In this document: piece by piece, positions 1 through 5,754 of the stretch
How the letters are laid out: the number at the start of each line of letters is the position of its first letter
How positions within the stretch are numbered: position 1 is the stretch's first letter
NCBI GenBank assembly: GCA_002168195.1
Contig: NHBP01000056.1
Span: forward strand, 72,998 to 78,751
DNA length: 5,754 nucleotides
Direction: 5' to 3'
Source: Planctomycetaceae bacterium TMED10
GTDB taxonomy: Bacteria; Planctomycetota; Planctomycetia; Pirellulales; UBA7805
Notes under the pieces: model-generated
What the model saw: the letters and a program-made list of their open reading frames with translations, nothing else
Database searches by the model: none
Told to the model about the DNA's origin: nothing
Position numbers and translations under genes: made by a program

Positions 1-296
1 CGGTTAACTTGCATGATTCAGGCTCAAAGGCGCGAGACAAAAAAACATTACCTTGTTTCGATGCTAGTCCTCATTGTAGTCTCGCATTCGAAAATCCCAT
101 AACAAAGTTTCCTAGCATCGAAACGGTGCTTTCAAGGTGAAATCGACTTTCGATCTCCACCAAAGGGTGAGGGTCAAGTGCTTCTGGGAACGCAGCAGGA
201 TCTTCCCTGGCCTTGATCGAATCGGATCATTTTTTAATGAAACGACTTGAGAAGTGAAATATTGTTTCAAGCGTCAAATTGAAATCGATCTTTTCT
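1..296. other. Non-coding region downstream of the operon
   Basis: No gene is supportable here. Two plus-strand frames are open from the left edge, to a TAA at 100-102 and a TGA at 138-140. Either could be the 3' tail of a convergent gene outside the window, but nothing recognisable is encoded. Minus-strand ATGs give only very short frames. Structure present: the 13-bp inverted repeat at 55-124, small AT-rich hairpins (TTTCAA/TTGAAA at 265-284, TTTCA/TGAAA at 130-142), and a 5-bp stem followed by six T at 214-235. Confidence 0.55.
55..124. repeat. Perfect 13-bp inverted repeat with 44-base spacer, downstream of the operon
   Basis: GTTTCGATGCTAG at 55-67 is the exact reverse complement of CTAGCATCGAAAC at 112-124; two G-U pairs could extend the stem outward in RNA. 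On the minus strand the 3' arm is followed, after 9 bases, by a run of seven T (39-45), so an unusual long-loop transcription terminator for the minus-strand operon is possible. The T run is too far from the stem, and the loop too long, for a standard intrinsic terminator. A protein-binding or mobile-element end is also possible. The repeat itself is certain; its role is not. Confidence 0.6.
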
Positions 297-1493
297 TTAT
301 CTGCTCTTACTTGTGTCGCGGACGACTGGTCGATACCCAGCTTTTTCAAAACCGGCGGCCTGTGGTCGATAAGCTGCATCAAACTTTGGATCAGGGCAGC
401 CAAGGACATTTTCTTCTGGATTGAGCGTACCAAAAAGATCGATCGTTTCTCCTTGAAGAAAACATCTACGCACCCCATCTGCATCTTTGATGTCGAGTTC
501 ATAGCGAGGAGCAGTCAGCCAACCTCCTGGCGCATTATTCATCCAGAAAATGCAATCCTCAAAAATACTATTCACGCCTGAGTCATCGACGCCGTTCCGA
601 TTGCCAGTGAATGTGCAATTTTTGACCACCACGCGTGATGTGGGGAATATAGTGAGTGTTCCACCTCCACGTTTTGGTCGCCATGGTGGTACTTTGCTGC
701 TTCGCGTGTCGTGATTACTGTTTGATTTGTTGTCTACAAAAAGACAATTTTCTACAACAGCTGCACTTCCTCTCAGCATGTCGATTCCCGCACCGTTAAT
801 CGGACAGCTATTATTGCGGAAAATACAGTTACTAAAGCGAACAGCGTTTTTCCCTATTGTGCCTTTATGTTCTATCGATACACCGCCGGCACATGGACTC
901 GCGTAGTTGTCATGGATAATGCAGTCTTCAATTGTCGGAAAAGAACGACCGAAAATTTTGATTCCGCCACCATCGGCATAAAAAAACAATTTGTGTTTTT
1001 CTAATCCAGCTACCTCTGGCTGGATCATAAATTCCGGATCCTCCGAAAATATTATATGGTTGTTTGCTCCCGTGATTTTAAAGCCCCGCAGAATTGTTTT
1101 GGAACTAATACCATCGCCAAAGTACACCACGTGATTGACGACTGCCGGATACCCTTCATCCTCTTCTTGAGCGATCTGGGAGTTCGCTGCCGTGAGTGTT
1201 ACGTCCCCCTCTGCTTCTAGAATGATGCCATCGTGCTGTTTGTTTAGTGCGATCAACGCTTGGCGATGTTTTGAGGGGCGATAAGTACCCGAATGCACCA
1301 CCACGCGCTTGTGATGCGGGTCGCTTGCCGCACGGTCTAAAACGGCTTGAATATCATCCCCGGGATAAACGTGGTGTACCTGGTCAGAGTACGAGCATGC
1401 GTAAAGAAAACATCCAAGCAGGGCAAGCGAGGTGACTGCACTCCCTTTTTTTATCGATTTTGTGAAGAATTTATATGTGCTGATAGTTCTCAT
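297..1493 (-). CDS. Right-handed parallel beta-helix (PbH1, pectate-lyase-like fold) lipoprotein
   Basis: Complete, 398 residues from the ATG at 1493, which lies 4 bases after the previous stop. In-frame ATG 1526 and TTG 1544 would overlap the upstream gene by 29 and 47 bases and add residues before the signal peptide, so they are less likely; no start has a convincing Shine-Dalgarno. Residues 1-33 are a basic n-region and a hydrophobic stretch with two possible lipid cysteines (LLGC at 28, LYAC at 33). HHVYPGDDIQAVLDRA and VVVHSGTYRP (about 40-73) are the usual N-terminal cap of secreted beta-helix proteins. The body carries repeated coil motifs IEDCIIHDN, SNCIFRNN, ENCLFVDN, KNCTFTGN and EDCIFWMN, with glycine-rich turns (GGGIKI, AGGVSI, GAGIDM, GGGTLTIF). 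This is the pattern of stacked rungs with inward Cys and Asn ladders. Known folds of this type include polysaccharide lyases, hydrolases and non-catalytic surface proteins. I see no specific catalytic signature, so enzymatic activity is unproven. It is the last gene of the run. Confidence 0.88.
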   Translation of the reverse strand: MRTISTYKFFTKSIKKGSAVTSLALLGCFLYACSYSDQVHHVYPGDDIQAVLDRAASDPHHKRVVVHSGTYRPSKHRQALIALNKQHDGIILEAEGDVTLTAANSQIAQEEDEGYPAVVNHVVYFGDGISSKTILRGFKITGANNHIIFSEDPEFMIQPEVAGLEKHKLFFYADGGGIKIFGRSFPTIEDCIIHDNYASPCAGGVSIEHKGTIGKNAVRFSNCIFRNNSCPINGAGIDMLRGSAAVVENCLFVDNKSNSNHDTRSSKVPPWRPKRGGGTLTIFPTSRVVVKNCTFTGNRNGVDDSGVNSIFEDCIFWMNNAPGGWLTAPRYELDIKDADGVRRCFLQGETIDLFGTLNPEENVLGCPDPKFDAAYRPQAAGFEKAGYRPVVRDTSKSR

Positions 1494-1497
1494 CACT

Positions 1498-1998
1498 TTA
1501 CTGCTTTGCGTCCAACCACCGGGCATAATCTTCTTGATTTTCAATAATGAGCGTGCCCATCAGATCAGGATGTGTATAGCCACACATCTGGTTTCCCGGC
1601 ATTTCAAACGTGCCCAATTGGTCGGCCTTAAAATGAAGTGAAAATGTTAAATCTGGAACAGCAATCTCCTTTTCCCCCACCACAGGGACTTCGAGAGAGT
1701 ACAAGTAGTCACGGCTTTGAAGTACGATCTCAATGTCTGCACCTAGAGGAACGTGAAGGACTTCTTTTGCAAGCCGATCATCTTTGGTATGTAGCTTCCC
1801 ATCCCGACCCGCATACCGACTATTCCACTTAAAATCACTTCCTGTCATTTCTATTTTGACTTCTCGAATCGGTTCAATGGGTTTCGATTCGCATCCACTG
1901 AGTGCAAATGCAAAGTGTGCAAGCAGGGCCACATGGAGTTCAATTCGAGACCGAGTAACCATAGCACCTAATAATCCCTGCACTGGATTATTCTTCAT
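1498..1998 (-). CDS. CuA-like cupredoxin lipoprotein (cytochrome c oxidase subunit II periplasmic-domain family) with degenerate copper ligands
   Basis: Complete, 166 residues from the ATG at 1998, which overlaps the preceding stop by 11 bases (ATGAAGAATAA). A second ATG at 1962 (residue 13) would give a more typical 23-residue signal peptide. FALSGC is a good lipobox, with Cys36 as the lipid site. The mature part follows the COX2 CuA plan: FKWNSRYAGRDGK (56-68, like the aromatic/YPGxDG region), HVPLG (82-86), LQSRDYLYSLEVP (93-105, matching SxDVxHSFxxP), a VPDL turn, then GTFEMPGNQMCGYTHPDLM (129-147). Bovine and Paracoccus COX2 place ligands His-35-Cys-2-Glu-2-Cys-4-His-3-Met. Here the same spacing gives Tyr100, Gly135, Gln137, Cys139, His143 and Leu146, with Met147 one residue later. 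Only Cys139 and His143 are kept exactly. There is no COX2 transmembrane hairpin and no oxidase subunit I beside it, so it is a stand-alone envelope protein. It could bind one copper, bind none, or act as a structural cupredoxin; the sequence cannot decide. Confidence 0.85.
   Translation of the reverse strand: MKNNPVQGLLGAMVTRSRIELHVALLAHFAFALSGCESKPIEPIREVKIEMTGSDFKWNSRYAGRDGKLHTKDDRLAKEVLHVPLGADIEIVLQSRDYLYSLEVPVVGEKEIAVPDLTFSLHFKADQLGTFEMPGNQMCGYTHPDLMGTLIIENQEDYARWLDAKQ
1965..1969 (-). promoter_or_regulatory. Possible ribosome binding site for an alternative start (ATG 1962) of the CuA-like gene
   Basis: AGGTG on the minus strand ends 2 bases before the ATG at 1962. The spacing is short, but the resulting protein would have a compact signal peptide (MVTRSR followed by a hydrophobic stretch to FALSGC). 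The annotated ATG at 1998 has no clear Shine-Dalgarno and would rely on coupling through its overlap with the preceding stop. Either start gives the same mature lipoprotein. Confidence 0.3.
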
Positions 1999-4132
1999 TG
2001 ACCGTGAGCGTCTGATTCGTGTCGATAGGTCCGTTTACAATCTGCTTTTTTCCAGACGGCCAGAAAACTTCGATTTTGCTCACCGAAGTGTCGTCATCGA
2101 GTCCGAAATAGAGTGGTGCCCGACTTTGCGAAAGATATCCCGATTGCCCATCGTGGAATCGAGTTTGTGTTCCAGAGGCTGAGTGGAGCACAACCTTCGC
2201 ACCAAGTGCATCACGATTTGACGTTGTACCCACTAATTGCACCTGAATAAAACGAAGTTGTTTTTTTTCGCTTAAGTCACTGACCAGGACCATGGGTTCT
2301 GCATTAAACTCGTTGGTGATAATGTCAAGATCGCCGTCATTTTCCACATCAAAGATAACCGATGAACGTGTTCCCAAGGATCCCCAGACTTCAATGTCAC
2401 CATCGCGACCCTCGCATATCTGATCCATGTAAACCTTAGAAGACCCTGAGAAATCTCGCATATCGGAGGGCAACGCAAAGCAGAATGCGGCTGTCCGACC
2501 ACCCCGACGTGGTTCCACCCCGACGACAAATTCGCTATCCAAAAATTGCTTTCCATGGTCGTTAAGTAGTAGTGAGTTCACTCCATAACGAAATGGGTAA
2601 TTCATACTTGACGCGATAAAGGCATCTTCGAAACCGTCTGCGTTTAAATCACCAACGCTCAATCCCCAAGGCCAATAGTTTTCAGCGTTGACTTGATCAG
2701 ATACTTCGGTGAAGGTCCCGTCATTTTCTTTGCGATACAGAGCATTTCCATAAATACTTGCACCAGCGGTTTTAATAAAAGATTCCGGATACTTCATGTT
2801 CGCTTTAAGTTTTTCTTTCTCAGGAGGAACATTTTCGCTCATATCCGAATGCATATCGGTTACATAAATATTCGGTTTCCCATCGTTTTCGAAGTCGAAG
2901 ACTTTAATTCCCATCGACCCCCAGGGCGTTTTAGGAAAAACATCGCGACTCTTTCGGAGAAACATGACCCCCTCGACATTTTCATAGTATTCATCGTCGC
3001 CTTGCATGTTGGTTATATATAAATCGGGCCAAAGATCGCCATTGCCATCGATTGGGGTAGCTGCACCGGACCAACTTTCGTCCGCGAGGCCCATTTTTTG
3101 GGAGACATCTTCAAAAACATTCGCCCCCATATTTTTGTAAAGAATACTTGTTTCGGTTCGTTCCGGTTTGAGGTGCCCCGAGAAGGCGTCTTCAAAAGCC
3201 AAATAGTAAGAAAACGGAAAATCTTTTATCGCCGTCGAGGCCGTTTTTTCATCCAGCGTGTATTGGCCAACATTTGTAAGAAAGAGGTCTAATAATCCGT
3301 CTCGATCAAAATCGAAAAAGAGAGCACTGGATGAATGTCCCTGATGCCCTAATCCGGCTTTAGCTGTGATGTCTTTGAAGCGACCATTGCCATCATTTTC
3401 AAAAAGTTTGTTACCCTCGCGCACTGAGGTGACAAACAAATCGGCATCGCCATCATTATCGATATCGGCAAAAGACGCACCTACGGAGACTCGATCAGCA
3501 AGCCCCGTTTCAGACGCATCAGTGATATTTTTAAACTGTCCGTTCCCTTTATTGAGATATAACGCGTTCGTACCAACTTGGGTGGCGAAATACATGTCCA
3601 GAAGCCCATCGTTGTTGATGTCAGCCACGGCAACACCATTTCCGTGGTCATAGTGTGCTGATTTGTATTCTCGCATTGCACAGTCCACGGGATAATGTCG
3701 AAAATCAACGCCGCTCGAGGGCTGAAGGTCGGTGTACTGGAAGTCATGAAAAACAGGCCAATCTTTTGAGGACTGAATTTGATTTTGTTTTCGGGGTTCC
3801 ATCCACTCATAAAAATCAATGTCTTTTTCGGAAAGCTCGTCAACCTGCATGCCTTGAGAATCAACCGCAACACGGACGACATGGGTGCGGCCCGTTCCGT
3901 TATTGGCTTTGGTGTCTTTGGAAGAAACCGTTGACGCGTTTGAGGAAACTGAAGGGCTTGATTGGCTTGAGGTATCTGACTGACTGCAACCGGTTTGCAG
4001 AACCAAGACAGTCGTAAGGCAACAGGCAATGGACCCTACTTTGCGAATCGAGATATTTTTTCTTTGTAAAAACCGTATAGAGTTCATGTAACAAGTCACC
4101 GATTTTCGATTCTTTTCGAGGTTCTTCACCAT
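1988..4132 (-). CDS. FG-GAP/VCBS beta-propeller lipoprotein with C-terminal ASPIC/UnbV domain (CRTAC1-like family)
   Basis: Complete, 714 residues from the ATG at 4132. That start has an AGGAA 10 bases upstream overlapping the previous gene's stop; an in-frame ATG at 4087 (residue 16) is the alternative. Residues 31-49 form a basic-then-hydrophobic signal segment ending in VLQTGC, so Cys49 is the likely lipidated residue, although Gln at -3 is atypical. A Ser/Thr-rich tether follows (about 50-75). Seven calcium-loop motifs of the DxDxDGxxD kind begin at Asp171, 223, 274, 362, 413, 495 and 595, which suits a seven-bladed integrin-alpha-like propeller. The fourth (Leu for Gly) and fifth (Asn for the last Asp) are degenerate. 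FSGHLKPERTE (317-327) and DMHSDM (426-431) lie between motifs. ASPIC/UnbV covers about 636-712 (SNRDALGAKV, SGYLSQS, VFWPSGK). The fold and lipid anchoring are well supported. The ligand is unknown; family members are usually adhesive or surface proteins. It is probably translationally coupled to both neighbours. Confidence 0.93.
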   Translation of the reverse strand: MVKNLEKNRKSVTCYMNSIRFLQRKNISIRKVGSIACCLTTVLVLQTGCSQSDTSSQSSPSVSSNASTVSSKDTKANNGTGRTHVVRVAVDSQGMQVDELSEKDIDFYEWMEPRKQNQIQSSKDWPVFHDFQYTDLQPSSGVDFRHYPVDCAMREYKSAHYDHGNGVAVADINNDGLLDMYFATQVGTNALYLNKGNGQFKNITDASETGLADRVSVGASFADIDNDGDADLFVTSVREGNKLFENDGNGRFKDITAKAGLGHQGHSSSALFFDFDRDGLLDLFLTNVGQYTLDEKTASTAIKDFPFSYYLAFEDAFSGHLKPERTETSILYKNMGANVFEDVSQKMGLADESWSGAATPIDGNGDLWPDLYITNMQGDDEYYENVEGVMFLRKSRDVFPKTPWGSMGIKVFDFENDGKPNIYVTDMHSDMSENVPPEKEKLKANMKYPESFIKTAGASIYGNALYRKENDGTFTEVSDQVNAENYWPWGLSVGDLNADGFEDAFIASSMNYPFRYGVNSLLLNDHGKQFLDSEFVVGVEPRRGGRTAAFCFALPSDMRDFSGSSKVYMDQICEGRDGDIEVWGSLGTRSSVIFDVENDGDLDIITNEFNAEPMVLVSDLSEKKQLRFIQVQLVGTTSNRDALGAKVVLHSASGTQTRFHDGQSGYLSQSRAPLYFGLDDDTSVSKIEVFWPSGKKQIVNGPIDTNQTLTVNEE

Positions 4133-4142
4133 TGTGTTCGGA

Positions 4143-4147
4143 TTCCT
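4143..4147 (-). promoter_or_regulatory. Ribosome binding site of the FG-GAP/ASPIC lipoprotein gene
   Basis: On the minus strand AGGAA sits 10 bases before the ATG at 4132 and shares bases with the TAG stop of the upstream gene (TAGGAA). This supports the 4132 start over the internal ATG at 4087, which has no comparable site, and suggests coupling of translation to termination of the upstream gene. The spacing is slightly long. Confidence 0.5.
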
Positions 4148-5754
4148 ATGCGGGATCTTTAGATAATGTCTTTACGCGGATACGCTCAAGATACTGCTTA
4201 GCACGGGAGAAATTAGGTTCCAGTTCTAGGGCACGATTAAATTGTATGGTTGCTTGCTCCCACTTCTGCTGCATCGCAAGAGAGACTCCTAAGTTGTAGG
4301 TATTGTTTACATCCTTCGGTCGTGCATCGACGACCTTTTGGAATTGGATTTCTGCTTGTTGCCAATTTTTTTCCCGAGCAAGTAACCGCCCCAAATTTGC
4401 TCGTGCCGTGATCAATGAAGGTTGAAGTCGGAGAGCTTCTTCATACTCAGAGCGGGCCCGATCAGTTTGGCCGGTTTTTTCAAGGCAGATGCCCAAATTA
4501 TAGTGCGCGGCCGGCGCAGCTGTTTCTTGATCAAGAGATTGATTAAACGACTCAATCGCTTCTCGCCATTTGTTTTGTCGAGCCAGCAATAGTCCTCTTT
4601 CAAAGTAGACATTGCCGAGCGTTGCCTTTTTCTCGTCTGAATCAGGGAGTATTTTGGCTAATTCTTCATATTGGATCGATGCGGCATGAGACCATCCTTG
4701 TTCTTCAAGGTGATTGGCAAGACGCGTTCGTGCAAACTGGTCTCCCTTCGTCAAGGCTTTTTCAAGAACTTCATTTTCGATGATAGTTCCCGGAAGGTTC
4801 GCCGAACGGCGAAATCTTTCCCACCGAGGAAGCGATGAGTGATCTTTGTCCGCGATGAGCGTTTCCACCGTTACAGGACCCTTATAAATTGCGACCAATC
4901 GTCCTGAATCATCAACCAGGAAACTTGTCGGAACTGGCAATAGCCCTCCAGTGGCAGTCATTACATTATGGATCGTGCTTAGCGCGCCTCCCAGATTATC
5001 TTTTGCTTCGCCGTAGGTAAAAGGGAAGCCCATGTTTTTCAGAATATCGACAGCCCGATTATTTAAGGCAGTGCCACCCGGTTCCGCATCAAGACAAAGT
5101 GCCAGAACATTAATATTTGCATCACGCAATTCTTGGGCATGATCAGTAAATTCTTTTAATTCTTTTAAGCAAGGCATGCAGGTCGTTGACCAGCAGTTGA
5201 TTAAAAGCATCCCATCTCCCCTTACGTCAAGAAGATTTTTTGTCAGGCCCGAGGCGTCTCGATAGGGCAGATCGGGCATCGGTACATTTGCGACGAGAGG
5301 TACGCGGAATTGGTCTGCGGGTTCTGGGAGCGTCGGTGATGAATTTGGAAGAGGTGGGGTTGCGATTGGAGCAGGAATCCGAACAACTGCGCCATCTTGA
5401 TGAATTTCATATCGCTGATCTATTTTAAGGTCGGTGTATTCTTTAATTTTTCCACCGGGCCATTGTACGGTCACTTTGGAAATTTTATCCGCATCACCAA
5501 TGCCAAAGTGCAGCCATCGGCTGGATTGCGATAGAAATCCCTGACCAATATGTATTGTCTTTACAAGTCGCTCCGCTTCAGCCGGGTCTTCGGTTTTACT
5601 TGCTTGTCGTTCGCTTGGAGGATCCAAAAACACTTCGACGCGGGCACCCACTGCATCGCGACTTGTCGTCACTCCATTTCCAATAAGGCGCATCGTGATA
5701 TAGTGATTTCCCGTTTGCGTGTCGTTGCGGAAATATCGGATGCGGGGCGCATTC
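4146..5754 (-). CDS. ASPIC/UnbV - thioredoxin (TlpA/ResA-like) - TPR fusion protein, 5' end cut by window edge
   Basis: Partial: the frame stays open from the TAG stop at 4146-4148 to the window edge, giving 535 visible residues. An internal ATG at 5693 is not the real start, because the 20 residues before it (including RYFRNDTQTGNHYI) are the usual run-in to an ASPIC/UnbV domain, and FG-GAP repeats are expected further upstream. Counting from that ATG, the ASPIC/UnbV domain spans about 1-102 (SRDAVGARV, GQGFLSQSS, VQWPGGK). A proline-rich linker covers about 105-140. A thioredoxin-fold domain of the TlpA/ResA/AhpC-TSA type covers about 140-285, with WSTTCMPC (Cys172 and Cys175, bases 5169-5180) and the likely cis-proline in VPTSF (Pro255). 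TPR repeats run from about 318 to 505, the clearest starting near 353, 393, 427 and 461 (YNLG, A..EF/QF, LxLxP pattern). Known for the family: CxxC domains of this type reduce or exchange disulfides outside the cytoplasm, and TPRs bind proteins. Inferred: an exported redox scaffold. Its stop is 13 bases before the next gene. Confidence 0.9.
   Translation of the reverse strand, partial: NAPRIRYFRNDTQTGNHYITMRLIGNGVTTSRDAVGARVEVFLDPPSERQASKTEDPAEAERLVKTIHIGQGFLSQSSRWLHFGIGDADKISKVTVQWPGGKIKEYTDLKIDQRYEIHQDGAVVRIPAPIATPPLPNSSPTLPEPADQFRVPLVANVPMPDLPYRDASGLTKNLLDVRGDGMLLINCWSTTCMPCLKELKEFTDHAQELRDANINVLALCLDAEPGGTALNNRAVDILKNMGFPFTYGEAKDNLGGALSTIHNVMTATGGLLPVPTSFLVDDSGRLVAIYKGPVTVETLIADKDHSSLPRWERFRRSANLPGTIIENEVLEKALTKGDQFARTRLANHLEEQGWSHAASIQYEELAKILPDSDEKKATLGNVYFERGLLLARQNKWREAIESFNQSLDQETAAPAAHYNLGICLEKTGQTDRARSEYEEALRLQPSLITARANLGRLLAREKNWQQAEIQFQKVVDARPKDVNNTYNLGVSLAMQQKWEQATIQFNRALELEPNFSRAKQYLERIRVKTLSKDPA

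Larger units (their letters stand above)
297..5754 (-). other. Putative four-gene envelope operon (5' end outside window)
   Basis: Four genes lie on the same strand with junctions of 13 bases (4133-4145), an 11-base overlap (1988-1998) and about 4 bases (1494-1497). No space remains for internal promoters or terminators, so one transcript is likely. All three complete products look like lipoproteins, and two products share an ASPIC/UnbV domain. The promoter must lie beyond 5754. Co-transcription is inferred from spacing only. Confidence 0.75.

Noticed and set aside
214..235. TGATC-gaatcg-GATCA hairpin followed by six T on the plus strand, resembling an intrinsic terminator for a convergent gene from the left edge.
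   Set aside because: The stem is only 5 bp with two G-C pairs, and no plus-strand gene is demonstrable upstream, so it is too weak to annotate.
265..284. TTTCAA/TTGAAA hairpin 12 bases after the stop of the beta-helix gene, considered as the operon terminator.
   Set aside because: It is a 6-bp, mostly A-T stem with an 8-base loop and no T run on the transcript side; such stems are common by chance in AT-rich DNA.
138..290. Direct repeat TGAAATCGA at 138-146 and 280-288, each preceded by TTTCAAG, considered as a mobile-element or attachment-site signature.
   Set aside because: The repeats are only 7-9 bases with different internal spacing, and no integrase, transposase or tRNA is nearby.
227..502. 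A minus-strand 91-residue open frame overlapping the 3' end of the beta-helix gene in another frame.
   Set aside because: It lies mostly within the beta-helix coding sequence, has no recognisable domain or ribosome binding site, and the main frame is uninterrupted to its own stop.
1498..1998. Calling the cupredoxin a true cytochrome c oxidase subunit II (coxB).
   Set aside because: It lacks the transmembrane hairpin and three or more CuA ligands, is lipid-anchored, and has no oxidase subunit genes beside it.
3481..4029. A 182-residue minus-strand open frame inside the FG-GAP gene.
   Set aside because: It is an alternative frame of a strongly supported coding region carrying calcium-loop motifs; its translation shows no domain-like pattern.

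Overview
All recognisable genes in this window lie on the minus strand and read from the right edge towards the left, so they are described in that order. They form one tight, probably co-transcribed run whose promoter must lie beyond base 5754. The first gene is cut by the right edge. Its visible part is an ASPIC/UnbV domain, then a TlpA/ResA-like thioredoxin domain (CxxC = CMPC), then a TPR array (4146-5754). Next comes a complete FG-GAP/VCBS beta-propeller lipoprotein with its own C-terminal ASPIC/UnbV domain (1988-4132). It is followed by a small lipoprotein with the fold signature of the cytochrome c oxidase subunit II CuA domain (1498-1998), and by a right-handed parallel beta-helix lipoprotein (297-1493). 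Gene junctions are +13 bases, an 11-base overlap (or a 25-base gap with an alternative start), and about +4 bases.

The gene content points to the Planctomycetota, probably a marine pirellula-like or uncultivated lineage. Fusions of FG-GAP/ASPIC with thioredoxin and TPR, lipoprotein FG-GAP/ASPIC proteins and PbH1 beta-helix proteins are all characteristic of that phylum. GC is about 47-50% in the few lines I counted by hand, lower than in many cultured planctomycetes. The taxonomic assignment is an inference from domain style, not from a marker gene.

All three complete proteins have N-terminal hydrophobic segments ending in a cysteine, so they are predicted to be exported and lipid-anchored. 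The partial first protein has an extracytoplasmic type of thioredoxin domain. The simplest reading is an envelope or surface module: two propeller/ASPIC proteins and a beta-helix for binding or scaffolding, plus two redox-type domains (thiol-disulfide and cupredoxin). No substrate can be named from the sequence.

The most unusual item is the CuA-like protein. It keeps the exact ligand spacing of COX2, but at least three of the six canonical CuA ligand positions are changed (His to Tyr, Cys to Gly, Glu to Gln), and the Met is shifted by one residue. A binuclear CuA centre is therefore very unlikely.

The left 296 bases hold no supportable gene. They contain a perfect 13-bp inverted repeat (55-67 / 112-124) downstream of the operon. 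There are no tRNA or rRNA genes, CRISPR arrays, insertion sequences or phage genes that I can see.
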